Numbered from the stretch's first letter, positions 1 to 7,509 are shown. The stretch is DNA of 64,000 bases from an uncultured Candidatus Melainabacteria bacterium (GCA_949902595.1 CATLDC010000010.1:1-64000), one strand, 5' to 3'. Notes: generated from the letters alone by a model not told the origin. Translations and numbers: made by a program.

Positions 1-9
1 CACCCCGAA

Positions 10-75
10 AAGTATGGCTACGAGAGGGTTTGAGACCCTATACATAGGATGTAAAGCTCTTGAGTTTCCATACTT
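10..75 (+). other. possible structured RNA or relic at the window edge
   Basis: An 8-bp stem, AAGTATGG at 10-17 with CCATACTT at 68-75, closes a region holding an AGGGT/ACCCT hairpin (25-29 with 35-39) and a further GAG/CTC pairing. The fold is tRNA-like in size but does not read as a tRNA, and I match it to no riboswitch class. It could be the end of a longer RNA that starts before the window, or chance. Confidence 0.25.
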
Positions 76-155
76 CATATTTATATAATTCCACATATTG
101 GGAAAAAGATAACGCTTTAGGGTAAAATCTTTACAAAATTTTACATAGTAGATTA

Positions 156-281
156 GGAGATGAGCAGCCCCTTGATTTTTGGTTTTGTGCATATTACTAT
201 CAGTAATGTAGAGTGCTTACGCCAATATGACACTCACACAAAAGGGGCAATGACCTGTAGTCGATGGCAGGCCAAATCTCC
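156..281 (+). promoter_or_regulatory. structured 5' leader of rpsO, possible S15 autoregulatory RNA
   Basis: GGAGAT (156-161) pairs with ATCTCC (276-281) and closes a two-arm fold. The long arm pairs GCCCCTT (167-173) with AAGGGGC (242-248) and TTTTGTG (183-189) with CACAAAA (237-243), topped by an ATTACT/AGTAAT hairpin; a small CCTG/CAGG arm follows. The element ends about 20 nt before the rpsO ATG, just upstream of the AAGGA ribosome site. Autoregulation of rpsO by S15 through leader RNA is established in several bacteria; that this leader does so is inference. Confidence 0.45.
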
Positions 282-300
282 GCCAAAAAGGAAAAAACAA

Positions 301-564
301 ATGAATTTAAAGAACAAACAGGAAATCATTGAAAAATTTGGTGCTAACGCAAAAGACACAGGTTCTGCAGAAGTACAGATTGCAATGTTGACCAAGAAAA
401 TTTCTGAACTTACCGAACACATGAAGGCTAACAAAAAAGACTTTGCTACAAAACGCGGTCTGTTGATGATGGTTGGTAAAAGAAAAAGACTTCTTTCATT
501 CTTGAAAGAAAAGAACCTTGAAGGTTACAGAAGTCTTATTAAAGAACTCGGTATCAGAGGTTAA
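301..564 (+). CDS. rpsO: 30S ribosomal protein S15
   Basis: Primary 16S rRNA-binding protein of the small subunit platform. The 87-residue product has the usual S15 length and hallmarks: a [13 protein letters not shown] stretch near residues 20-32, a basic helix ending in [13 protein letters not shown], and a C-terminal [13 protein letters not shown] longer frame opens at 160, but the start at 301 matches family length and is preceded by AAGGA at a suitable distance. It stands alone with a strong terminator just after the stop. The folded leader upstream suggests autogenous control. Confidence 0.97.
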   Translation: MNLKNKQEIIEKFGANAKDTGSAEVQIAMLTKKISELTEHMKANKKDFATKRGLLMMVGKRKRLLSFLKEKNLEGYRSLIKELGIRG

Positions 565-572
565 GTTAATTG

Positions 573-605
573 AAAAATCCGGTTTTAATAAAACCGGATT
601 TTTTT
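573..605 (+). terminator. rho-independent terminator of rpsO
   Basis: Perfect stem AAAATCCGGTTTT with AAAACCGGATTTT followed by a T run, 9 nt after the rpsO stop. Confidence 0.9.
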
Positions 606-609
606 GTTC

Positions 610-633
610 AAAAAAAAACCCGCAAAACGCGGG
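610..633 (-). terminator. terminator of the 683-1102 gene
   Basis: Read on the minus strand, CCCGC and GCGGG form a short GC-rich stem followed by eight T residues. It lies about 50 nt past the stop of the gene at 683-1102 and back to back with the rpsO terminator. Confidence 0.8.
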
Positions 634-682
634 TAAAATTTTTGTAAGATGTAAGATGGGGTAATAAGTAAAAATCTCTTTG

Positions 683-1102
683 CTATTGCTTAAGAAGCGC
701 TTCAACTTCTTTTCTAAGCGACTCCGTAAACCCTGCCTTTATTGTCGGATTGTTAGGGTTCTTGTTGACAACATCAAGGAGCGCCTTTGCATTAGCCTTT
801 GTTTTGTTTGCGCAGAATGCACTGCGTGCTTTATTAAAATCTTTTATATCGTTTATTTGCTGATTAGTTTCCTGTTCTTTTTGTGTATCCTGTACAGCTT
901 CCTCTTCAGAAGCTGAGGATTTTTTCAAAGTCAAATTTCCAAAAATTGAATTACCGCTCAAAATATTCATAATAGCGTTTGGCGCCTGCGTTGCAAGCAT
1001 TGCACCTATTGCGCTGTGATTAGAAACACCGTTCATTCTGTTAATTAGAGCAGTGTCTTTTGCAGCATATTGACTATTTCTGATATCTGAGTAGTAACCC
1101 AT
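683..1102 (-). CDS. hypothetical protein, 139 aa
   Basis: Not recognised. The product begins MGYYSDIRNSQYAAKD, has no signal peptide or membrane span, a low-complexity Glu/Gln-rich middle (about residues 65-85) and a helical C-terminal segment of about 50 residues rich in Ala, Lys and Asn that ends in EALLKQ. The gene follows a similarly organised gene at 1202-2161; both C-termini look like helical segments of similar length, though similarity by eye is weak. Its promoter region carries the exact 21-bp repeat also found before the neighbour, placed 22 nt before the ATG, so the pair is probably co-regulated. Likely a lineage-specific protein. Confidence 0.75.
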   Translation of the reverse strand: MGYYSDIRNSQYAAKDTALINRMNGVSNHSAIGAMLATQAPNAIMNILSGNSIFGNLTLKKSSASEEEAVQDTQKEQETNQQINDIKDFNKARSAFCANKTKANAKALLDVVNKNPNNPTIKAGFTESLRKEVEALLKQ

Positions 1103-1124
1103 CTTTTGAACTCTCTGTGTTTAT

Positions 1125-1145
1125 GTCTTACATATATATAAAGTA
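1125..1145 (-). repeat. 21-bp promoter-proximal repeat, copy 1
   Basis: On the minus strand this reads TACTTTATATATATGTAAG plus two bases, identical to 2182-2202. It sits 22 nt before the start codon of the gene at 683-1102, where a -10 region is expected. Confidence 0.75.
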
Positions 1146-1149
1146 AACA

Positions 1150-1181
1150 AAAACTCCACGATTTCAGTTTCGGGGAGTTTT
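1150..1181 (-). terminator. terminator of the 1202-2161 gene
   Basis: AAAACTCC (150-157 of the kilobase) pairs with GGAGTTTT; on the minus strand the stem is followed by TTTTTGTTTACTTT. The T tract runs straight into the promoter repeat of the next gene, a compact terminator-promoter junction. Confidence 0.75.
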
Positions 1182-1201
1182 GTTACAAAAGTTAATAATT
1201 A

Positions 1202-2161
1202 TTAGTTTTCCAAAAGCCATTTGTCTACGAGTTTGATTTCCTGTGCGTATTTTTCAGCAAGTTTTGGGTTAGAGTCAGACATTTCTTTGATTTTGTTAGC
1301 ATAGGCTTTTTTCTGTTCCGGGTCTTTGCATTTGATAAACTCGTTGAATCCTCTTTTGATTTCAGCCTTTGTTGCCTGATTTCCGTCAAGGCTGTAAGAA
1401 TCATTCATGCATTCTTTTTTTGCTCTTGTAAGGAAGTTTCCATCAGCCTTATCCAAAGTCTGCTCGCTTGCCTTTGGCTGCAAGTTATCGCGTTTGGTTT
1501 TCAAATCTTTCAGGTCGTCAGTAAGTGTTTCGATTTCGGCTTCGAGTGCAGAAAGCTTAGTTTCTGCGTTTTCGATAATCTTTTTCTGTTTTTCTACTTC
1601 TTTATCAATTTCTTCATTCTTTGCTTTTGCGTCGTTCAAAGCTTTTTCAGCATTATCGAGCGCGGCCTTGTTTTCAGGAGTTGGTTGAGCGTCGTAAGCC
1701 TTGCGTGCAGTAGCAACATCGCTTTCAAGGGACTGGGTCAGAAATTTTTGTCCTTGAAGTGATTTGATTGAGTTTTCTGCATTAAGTTTTTCTGTTCCGA
1801 GTTCTGTTGCCTTAGCAGTTTTGTCCAGCAAGTCTTCGGATTTTGTCTGGATTTGTTTATTGAGTTCAGAAACTTCTTTATTGTAATCAACTTTTGGTTC
1901 TTTTTGGGCTTTGATTGACTGGTAAGCCTGCGCGCCTACGCTAAAGAGGGCTCCGGCAACCTGGAATCCGGCCATTTTATCATAATCAACTTCGCCATAG
2001 CAATTAGTAAAAGCGTTGCCGCCGAGCATGTTTCCGATTTGGAAATTACCGCCGAATCCGCCCATTGCATTGCCGCCACCGATAAAGTTAAGACCAGATT
2101 GGAGGAAGTTTGTCCCGGTCATGTTATTCATATTCAAGTTGTACATGTTTGTAAATGTCAT
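1202..2161 (-). CDS. hypothetical coiled-coil protein, 319 aa
   Basis: Not recognised as a named family. The N-terminal 60 residues are rich in Asn, Gly, Met and Phe (NFIGGGNAMGGFGGNF and similar), followed by one hydrophobic patch near residues 65-80 (MAGFQVAGALFSVGA), then about 150 residues of Lys/Glu/Ala-rich heptads that should form a long coiled coil, and a charged helical tail ending in WLLEN. The frame extends 21 codons further upstream, but the ATG at 2161 has GGAAAG upstream, and the upstream repeat then lies at the same distance from the ATG as in the neighbouring gene. Probably a surface or cell-structure protein, but no function can be assigned. Confidence 0.75.
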   Translation of the reverse strand: MTFTNMYNLNMNNMTGTNFLQSGLNFIGGGNAMGGFGGNFQIGNMLGGNAFTNCYGEVDYDKMAGFQVAGALFSVGAQAYQSIKAQKEPKVDYNKEVSELNKQIQTKSEDLLDKTAKATELGTEKLNAENSIKSLQGQKFLTQSLESDVATARKAYDAQPTPENKAALDNAEKALNDAKAKNEEIDKEVEKQKKIIENAETKLSALEAEIETLTDDLKDLKTKRDNLQPKASEQTLDKADGNFLTRAKKECMNDSYSLDGNQATKAEIKRGFNEFIKCKDPEQKKAYANKIKEMSDSNPKLAEKYAQEIKLVDKWLLEN

Positions 2162-2181
2162 CTTAATATCTTTCCATCTTA

Positions 2182-2202
2182 GTCTTACATATATATAAAG
2201 TA
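2182..2202 (-). repeat. 21-bp promoter-proximal repeat, copy 2
   Basis: Identical to 1125-1145 and 20 nt before the ATG at 2161. A near copy (16 of 18 core positions) lies at 41438-41455 before another coiled-coil gene. Confidence 0.75.
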
Positions 2203-2274
2203 TGTAAGGAATAGGCGATTTCAAGAGGGGAAGAATTTGTTACAAAAGTTTACAAAATAATAAAAGGCAAGATA

Positions 2275-2362
2275 GATTTTTTGCGTTAAACGAGTCTACG
2301 GTTTTTGCTTCAATGAACTCAGATTCATTGAAGCAAAAGACCTACGCTCTCTGCAAAAAATC
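2275..2362. repeat. nested inverted repeat in intergenic DNA
   Basis: An inner perfect 15-bp stem (2303-2317 with 2324-2338, 6-nt loop) lies inside an outer 10-bp pairing of GATTTTTTGC (2275-2284) with GCAAAAAATC (2353-2362). The 450-nt gap between the gene at 1202-2161 and the prepilin contains this, a second hairpin and a tRNA, but no ORF that I can support. The 11-nt core of the inner stem is the same as that of the hairpin at 2407-2445 apart from two compensated changes. Confidence 0.7.
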
Positions 2363-2406
2363 CGTTCGAACTCCAAAAAGGAGCTTCTCGTCTCACTCAA
2401 TACAAA

Positions 2407-2445
2407 GATAAAGCCTCAATGGATATAATCCATTGAGGCTTTATC
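2407..2445 (-). terminator. 17-bp perfect hairpin directly after tRNA-Leu(UAG)
   Basis: GATAAAGCCTCAATGGA (2407-2423) is the exact reverse complement of 2429-2445, with a 5-nt loop. On the minus strand it starts at the base after the tRNA discriminator and is followed by TTTGTATTG, so it may serve as terminator or as a 3'-processing signal. Confidence 0.65.
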
Positions 2446-2524
2446 TGGGCATGAAGAGACTCGAACTCCCACGCTTTCGCACTAGTTCCTAAGACTAGCG
2501 TGTCTACCATTCCACCACATGCCC
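2446..2524 (-). tRNA. tRNA-Leu, anticodon UAG
   Basis: On the minus strand GGGCATG pairs with CATGCCC to give a 7-bp acceptor stem. The anticodon arm CTAGT-CTTAGGA-ACTAG places TAG at positions 34-36, reading CUA codons. A short extra arm (GCGAAAGCG region) fits the class II structure of leucine tRNAs, and the T arm contains GTTCGAGTC. The 3' CCA is not encoded; the next base begins a long hairpin. Confidence 0.93.
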
Positions 2525-2578
2525 GTATTCAGTTGTCACAATAGTTAATATACCAAGAGCATAATCATTTGTCAATGC

Positions 2579-2607
2579 AAAAAGGCGCCTGGATAAATCC
2601 AGGCGCC
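2579..2607 (-). terminator. terminator of the prepilin gene
   Basis: GGCGCCTGGA (2584-2593) and TCCAGGCGCC (2598-2607) form a 10-bp GC-rich stem; on the minus strand it is followed by TTTTTG. It lies just past the stop of the prepilin at 2615. Confidence 0.85.
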
Positions 2608-2614
2608 CGTTTTA

Positions 2615-3295
2615 TTAATACCTGTAAATTACTTTCCAGTTATTATCAGCAATTGAGCCTGCGCAGGTCAAACCGTTAGTAACAGTTGTCTCATCACAAG
2701 AGCCTTTCCAAGCATCAGCAGTTGCATCTGAGTATGCCTTTGCCTCTGCATTCCCGCCATGAGGGATAACAGAGCCGGAGTTATCAAGAACAAGATTGAA
2801 AATATCCTTACCAATCTTATTCGGTTTTGTATCAAACCCGTTGATATCATAATAAATCTCTGCAACTTTGCCTTTGTATGAGCCCTGTGCGTTATCCCTA
2901 TCAGGAGCCTGCAAAGATACTGCAAATGCGTCACCAGCTTTTAATGTAAACACTTTAAAACCATCTGCACCAACCAAATCCGTACCGACAAAATCTTTTG
3001 GAGCTGGTGTACCGGCATCCATTGTTCCATCTGCACGGCCTTCAATATATTTCTCCAACTCTGTCAGGTATTCATCAGCGTCAGCTACTGCGCCTGAAAT
3101 TGTGTTTGTTTCTTTATCAGCCACCAAAAATTCGTTGGCATTTTCCAAAGTGCTCATAAACTTTCTGATGCTTGGACCAACTTTTGCTTTCTGGTAACCG
3201 CCCACAAGTGTCGGGGTTGTCATCGCTGCAACAACGCCGATAATTGATAGGGTTATCAATACTTCTGCAAGAGTAAAACCGAATTTCTTTCTCAT
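2615..3295 (-). CDS. type IV prepilin-like (pseudopilin) protein
   Basis: A 226-residue protein with a textbook class III prepilin leader: MRKKFG, then the processing point, then FTLAEVLITLSIIGVVAAM, with the conserved Glu at mature position 5. The prepilin peptidase that cleaves such leaders is not in the window. After the hydrophobic helix (about residues 7-30) comes a globular domain with four Cys residues near the C-terminus (CDETTV and LTCAGS segments) and a tail WKVIYRY. GAGAGGA upstream of the ATG at 3295 supports the start. Such single pseudopilin genes are numerous in Gastranaerophilales, where their role (pili, secretion or DNA uptake) is not settled. Confidence 0.88.
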   Translation of the reverse strand: MRKKFGFTLAEVLITLSIIGVVAAMTTPTLVGGYQKAKVGPSIRKFMSTLENANEFLVADKETNTISGAVADADEYLTELEKYIEGRADGTMDAGTPAPKDFVGTDLVGADGFKVFTLKAGDAFAVSLQAPDRDNAQGSYKGKVAEIYYDINGFDTKPNKIGKDIFNLVLDNSGSVIPHGGNAEAKAYSDATADAWKGSCDETTVTNGLTCAGSIADNNWKVIYRY

Positions 3296-3372
3296 AAATA
3301 TAAAATCCTCTCTATTATTATACGGACATAAGTTATTTTAACATTTTTTATGTGCTTAGTCCAGAGCAATAA

Positions 3373-3403
3373 TAAAAAAGGCGCCGGCTTGAAAGCCGGC
3401 GCC
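3373..3403 (-). terminator. terminator of the GH57 branching enzyme gene
   Basis: GGCGCCGGCTT and AGCCGGCGCC form a strong stem; the minus strand continues TTTTTTATTATT. Confidence 0.88.
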
Positions 3404-3417
3404 TTTTAAATCTCAAA

Positions 3418-5136
3418 TTATTGATAAAGCGGTGCCAATTTCTTTTCCTGTTGCGGAATCACACCCTCTGTAATTGACTGGTAAACCCTATAGTCAATTG
3501 CAGGGAAGCAGTTATCAATGTCCTCGATTTCTTTCAACTTGCCTTCATCAATGTTTCCTGACTCAATCATGTCAGCGATAAGGCTAAATCTGTCAACATG
3601 CTCGTTGAATCTGTCTGTAGCATAATCCTTAGCCTGCCATGTTGTAATCAAAAATGGCCAGTCTGAACTCTGTAGAAGCAAGTTTTCTCTTGCCAGCTGG
3701 TTAAGAGCCCTAAGAAGCAGCTTGTCTTCCGGCAACTCAGCATGGTTATCAACAATCTCACTCATACGTTTTTCGCAAGAGTGGATAATCGGCCACATCC
3801 ATTCTGTCAGGTGGTTCATCCATACGTAGAAGTGACCGCCCTGTCCCCATGAACTTTCCGGAATCTGGATAGCTTCTTTTGGCGGATACTTGGTTACGTA
3901 TTCACCAGCTGTAAGTCTTTCAACTTCAGGAAGATAGTCATTAAACTTCTTAATAACCTGCTTGATAAACTCAACACCTTCAAACCACCAGTGCCCGAAG
4001 AGTTCTGTATCAAATGAAACCATTACAAGACCCTCTTTGTTCTTAGCAAGCTTGTAGTCATTCAACAGGTGATAAATCAATGTTGTGTAGTGATCAGAGT
4101 TCTCGTTAATCTTGTTCATTGCAAGCACCGGATCGTACAACATTTTGTCACCCAAATCTGTTGTTGGAGAAGTAATTCTCCAGTAGTGCATGCCGGACTT
4201 GTCATCCTTCTTGTGGAACTCTCTGAAGCAGCCGTCACCAGGGTATCCGTCAGCAGCTGACCATACCTGATAACCAGCCCTGTCGTTACGTCCCATTACA
4301 GCAACCTGAGCATCAGGAAGCCAGTAAGCTGCATAAGTATCATAGCCTGTTGCAGGTCTTTCCGGAAGCGGAATATATTCGATGTTTCCGTACATACCAA
4401 TTACACGTCTGTTTCCAATAGAATTTCCGCCTTCAATTACGTGAGATTCTGTAAAGAAGTAGTGAATATCGTTGTTTTGAAGCGTTACTTCAATAGCCGG
4501 TCTCCAGTGTTTTTTGCCGTCTTTGCCAACGTATTCGTAACCCTGACGGTAAGCACATTCAGGAAGCCATGCTCCGTAAGCTTTCTTGCCAAACAGTCTT
4601 TTTGTTGTGTCCTGACCAACTTTGAACTGTGCGTTCAGGTTGCTGTCAGTTGCAAGAAGCGGAGAGAATCCGTGTGTTGCACCTGAGGTTGTAATTTCAA
4701 TACAACCAAGGTCTTGATATTTTTTGAAGTATTTAATCAGATTCTTTTCGTACTTGTTGACAAAATCGTCACGAAGTTTGTTCCACAAATCGAAATAGTA
4801 TTTTGCAAGATATTTCAAGTGTTGAGAATGAGCAACCTTAGGGTCAGGATATCTGTCCAAATCTTTTGAAACAGCCTTGATTCTTGAATCAATGTACTCA
4901 ACAAACCCGTTTTGCAAATGTTCATCATTTAATTGCTCAGCAAGAATTGGAGTAATACCTACTGTCAATTTTGCTTTGATACCTTCGTCGTATAACTCTG
5001 AAATAGCGTTGAGCAAAGGTACATATGTTTCAGCCATGCATTCGTAAAGGTTTTCTTCTCCGAATGGCCACATCCCTGCTTTCCTGTAGTACGGCAGGTG
5101 GCTGTGTAACATAAATACGAATTGTCCTACTGACAT
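3418..5136 (-). CDS. GH57 1,4-alpha-glucan branching enzyme
   Basis: Glycogen-type branching enzyme of family GH57, which moves an alpha-1,4 segment to an alpha-1,6 branch. The 572-residue length fits the family. Conserved regions are visible: HSHLPYY at residues 11-17, WLPECAY at 190-196 with the likely nucleophile Glu193, and VSFDTELFGHWWFEG at 373-387 with the likely acid/base Asp376. The frame can start at a TTG four codons upstream, but GGAGG lies 7 nt before the ATG at 5136. It is monocistronic with its own terminator. Glycogen synthase and the other glg genes are not in the window; a second GH57 protein lies at 48393-50909. AmyC-type alpha-amylase activity was once claimed for relatives. 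Confidence 0.9.
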   Translation of the reverse strand: MSVGQFVFMLHSHLPYYRKAGMWPFGEENLYECMAETYVPLLNAISELYDEGIKAKLTVGITPILAEQLNDEHLQNGFVEYIDSRIKAVSKDLDRYPDPKVAHSQHLKYLAKYYFDLWNKLRDDFVNKYEKNLIKYFKKYQDLGCIEITTSGATHGFSPLLATDSNLNAQFKVGQDTTKRLFGKKAYGAWLPECAYRQGYEYVGKDGKKHWRPAIEVTLQNNDIHYFFTESHVIEGGNSIGNRRVIGMYGNIEYIPLPERPATGYDTYAAYWLPDAQVAVMGRNDRAGYQVWSAADGYPGDGCFREFHKKDDKSGMHYWRITSPTTDLGDKMLYDPVLAMNKINENSDHYTTLIYHLLNDYKLAKNKEGLVMVSFDTELFGHWWFEGVEFIKQVIKKFNDYLPEVERLTAGEYVTKYPPKEAIQIPESSWGQGGHFYVWMNHLTEWMWPIIHSCEKRMSEIVDNHAELPEDKLLLRALNQLARENLLLQSSDWPFLITTWQAKDYATDRFNEHVDRFSLIADMIESGNIDEGKLKEIEDIDNCFPAIDYRVYQSITEGVIPQQEKKLAPLYQ

Positions 5137-5253
5137 ATTTGCCTCCAATCATCTTCTCGTGTTTTTTGTTCTTGAATATATATTTTTACATTATTATTTA
5201 TAACATAATCTTACCAGAAAAGTAACTCTTAAGTATTAACTCACCGGAATAAT

Positions 5254-5268
5254 GTTACAATTGTTAAC
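5254..5268. promoter_or_regulatory. GTTACAATTGTTAAC motif
   Basis: Paired GTTAC/GTTAAC words about 9-10 bp apart in the gap before the branching enzyme gene. Similar paired words occur in several other intergenic regions of the window (see findings). Nothing else is evident in this 195-nt gap apart from a small GGGC/GCCC hairpin near 5278. Confidence 0.35.
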
Positions 5269-5331
5269 TAAGTTTTAGGGGGCACTATGCCCGAGATGCA
5301 ATTATATAAGGATTATATCCTCAAAAATTAA

Positions 5332-6162
5332 TTATCCGATTGTAAACATGTAGTTATTATTTTTTGAGCAGGTCGCGCAAAAATCTGTTTCTGCTGTTAC
5401 GGAAGATGAGAAATCTTTGAACGAGCTTCCGCATCTTCCTCTGTAATCGTTAGCAAGGAAAGGGCAAGCGTAGACGCCGTTCTGGGAAAGCGTACGACCG
5501 TACATGCAATCGGTTTTTAAAGACGGTTTTGCAAAGTTTTCGTCATCAAAAGACGGGTGAGAAACCGCAATCTGAATATCGGTATTATGAATCTCCTGTT
5601 CCTTAAAAATCTGGTTAAACATTTCCATGATTTCAGAATGTTCAAGATTGTAATGGTTCTGGATAGATAATACAGATGTAAAATTGTATCTGCTAAGATT
5701 TTTCAGAGCATAAATTGTTTGTCTGTAATGCCCGCGATAACGTACTTTGTCGCTATCAAGTTCGTTATAGTGAGCGACAGAAAGTTTGAAGAAAATTTGA
5801 TTTACGCCCTCGTCTTCTACGCGTTTCAGGAAACGGATTTTCTTTTCGTTAAGAAAACTTCCGTTCGTGCAAATACAAACATTGCATCTTTTGAGGCACA
5901 ATCTTAAAATAGCGTTAAAATCAGGATGGGTCATTGGTTCAGCCCCTGTAAGATAAATGCAGTAGAGATTTTCGAATTTCGTATCATTGAGTGCGTCTTT
6001 TATTTTATCAATTGAGATAAAATCTTTGACATTTCTTGTCATTGGAAAATCGATATAACATCCTGCGCAGCGTTGATTACAGTTTTTTGCAGTAAGTTCT
6101 ATAAAAAGATTGTTTAATTCTTCAAGTTTGTAAACCGGTGCTGTATAAATGCTGTTGCTCAT
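5332..6162 (-). CDS. radical SAM protein with C-terminal Cys-rich (SPASM-like) region
   Basis: A 276-residue radical SAM enzyme. The CxxxCxxC motif for the SAM-binding iron-sulfur cluster is C28-N-Q-R-C32-A-G-C35, followed by a TGAEPMTHPDF segment typical of the second strand. The last 60 residues contain five or six further Cys (DCMYG, ACPF, RCGSS, FCATC), suggesting an auxiliary cluster as in SPASM/Twitch enzymes. The ATG at 6162 is preceded by AGGAGGAG at good spacing; the 16 upstream codons of the frame are unlikely. Substrate is unknown; no RiPP precursor or obvious partner gene adjoins it. Peptide or cofactor modification is the usual role of such proteins. Confidence 0.85.
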   Translation of the reverse strand: MSNSIYTAPVYKLEELNNLFIELTAKNCNQRCAGCYIDFPMTRNVKDFISIDKIKDALNDTKFENLYCIYLTGAEPMTHPDFNAILRLCLKRCNVCICTNGSFLNEKKIRFLKRVEDEGVNQIFFKLSVAHYNELDSDKVRYRGHYRQTIYALKNLSRYNFTSVLSIQNHYNLEHSEIMEMFNQIFKEQEIHNTDIQIAVSHPSFDDENFAKPSLKTDCMYGRTLSQNGVYACPFLANDYRGRCGSSFKDFSSSVTAETDFCATCSKNNNYMFTIG

Positions 6163-6380
6163 GAACTCCTCCTGTATTAATAATTGACTAAACCATGTTA
6201 GAGCAAGCAAGTTATAAAAAAAATTATCGTCATGGGGTATAAATCAGGGAAACAGATTAGCCGGTCGGGCAGGTTAGTTTTATGGCAATATTACGTTTTG
6301 TAAATATTGTTTGAAAATTAATCAATTTTACATCTTGTTGTGTTTTATATATTTATGTGTAAATAACGTAAGTGTAGTGT

Positions 6381-7235
6381 ATGGCAATAAATCCAATTCT
6401 ATACGAAAACCAGTGCAACAAGCTGTCTGAAATTTATCAGGACTATCTAAGCGTGCGGAATCTTGTCACAACAGATAAGGATGAAAAGGATTCCATCTTT
6501 GAGACTATTCCGATTTATAACAAGGCTAAAGAGCTTGCGCAAAATATTTCTTCAAAGGATTACGGGTGCACCTCGGCGCTCGCGACTCTTGCCATATTAA
6601 ATGGACCGGAAGAAATCGGGGATTTGTTTTCTGCGATGAAGCAGATTAAGTCACAATTTACGGGAAAACCGTATAATCCACCGTATGATAATAAGATTGC
6701 GCAGCATCCGTTTTCGTTTTTCCAAGGCTCTATTCTAAGAGATTACATGAATCCGTATTCTCCTGATTGTATTTTTCCAAAATTGTCAAGACGGCTTTTA
6801 GAACTGGATAAGAGTTTGCTTGAAACAAAACTTGGAAAATTTATTTGTAAAAAAATGGGGATTGGAATTGACGATATTTCAACCAATATACGTAGCATTT
6901 ATTATACTGATGACTTTCCTGATTTTATCAAAGCGAAAACATTTAAGACCAATAATCCATTTAAAGAATTAATTGCCCGAAGCATGGCTCGAACTCCGGT
7001 ATTGAGCACAGCAGCAATTATTGGTATTGGCTCTATGCATGTTAAACATAAAGTTGACGATGGTGCAGATTTATTAAAAGAAATACGTAATACTGCATTA
7101 GGTATTGGCACAACAATTATCGGCGTTGGATCACTCGGAGCTCTGGGTGCAAAACATTTTGGCGCAACAGGCTCACTTCTTGGAGTTGCAGCAGGGACTT
7201 TAATTGGAGCAAAAGTCTCAGGAACGCTTTCTTAA
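6381..7235 (+). CDS. hypothetical protein with Gly-rich hydrophobic C-terminus, module copy A (large)
   Basis: Not recognised. The 284-residue product is a clear paralogue of the protein at 30100-30951, nearly colinear, with long identical runs such as NGPEEIGDLFSAMKQIKS and DNKIAQHPFSFF. The N-terminal 190 residues are soluble-looking; the C-terminal 85 hold two hydrophobic stretches (about 207-225 and 235-280) rich in Gly and Ala with GxxxG-type spacing (VGSLGALGAKHFGATGSLLG), suggesting membrane insertion. No Shine-Dalgarno is obvious before the ATG. Its 3' end overlaps the convergent small gene at 7218-7487 by 18 bp, an arrangement repeated in the other copy. A pore-forming or membrane-associated role is only a guess. 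Confidence 0.8.
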   Translation: MAINPILYENQCNKLSEIYQDYLSVRNLVTTDKDEKDSIFETIPIYNKAKELAQNISSKDYGCTSALATLAILNGPEEIGDLFSAMKQIKSQFTGKPYNPPYDNKIAQHPFSFFQGSILRDYMNPYSPDCIFPKLSRRLLELDKSLLETKLGKFICKKMGIGIDDISTNIRSIYYTDDFPDFIKAKTFKTNNPFKELIARSMARTPVLSTAAIIGIGSMHVKHKVDDGADLLKEIRNTALGIGTTIIGVGSLGALGAKHFGATGSLLGVAAGTLIGAKVSGTLS

Positions 7236-7487
7236 AAGATTTTTAAAATTATTGATATCCTCACTTAGTGTAGCTTCTGATTGTATTGCAAACTTTTTTA
7301 TGGCCTCTAGTGTATCTATAGCATCTTGAATAGACATCGTTTTAAAAGAAAAAGTTTCTGCCTTTATGCAAAACCGCAAATGATTAGATATATTCTTCAC
7401 CATCCGATATTCCGACTGCGCTCTTTGCACATACTTCTGATTCACAGCCTGAAAATTCGGGCTTGGATTTACACTATTTACCTGCAT
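7218..7487 (-). CDS. hypothetical small protein, module copy A (small)
   Basis: An 89-residue soluble, mostly helical protein paralogous to 29854-30120: both begin with M-x-VNS-x-N, then NFQxVNQKYxQRAQxEY, and share SIQDAIDTLEAIK/PIQDAIDTLKAIK near residue 55. AAGGAG precedes the ATG at 7487. It lies 22 nt downstream of the PHP gene on the same strand and may be cotranscribed with it, and it is convergent with, and overlaps, its larger partner. Function unknown; constant pairing with the large protein suggests the two act together or regulate each other, perhaps through 3' antisense pairing. Confidence 0.8.
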   Translation of the reverse strand: MQVNSVNPSPNFQAVNQKYVQRAQSEYRMVKNISNHLRFCIKAETFSFKTMSIQDAIDTLEAIKKFAIQSEATLSEDINNFKNLLRKRS

Positions 7488-7509
7488 ATAAACTCCTTAA
7501 CAAAATATA

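Noticed and set aside
50-66. 16S rRNA-like word (TAAAGCTCT)
   Set aside because: Only about 10 matching bases, with flanks unlike 16S; no rRNA is present.
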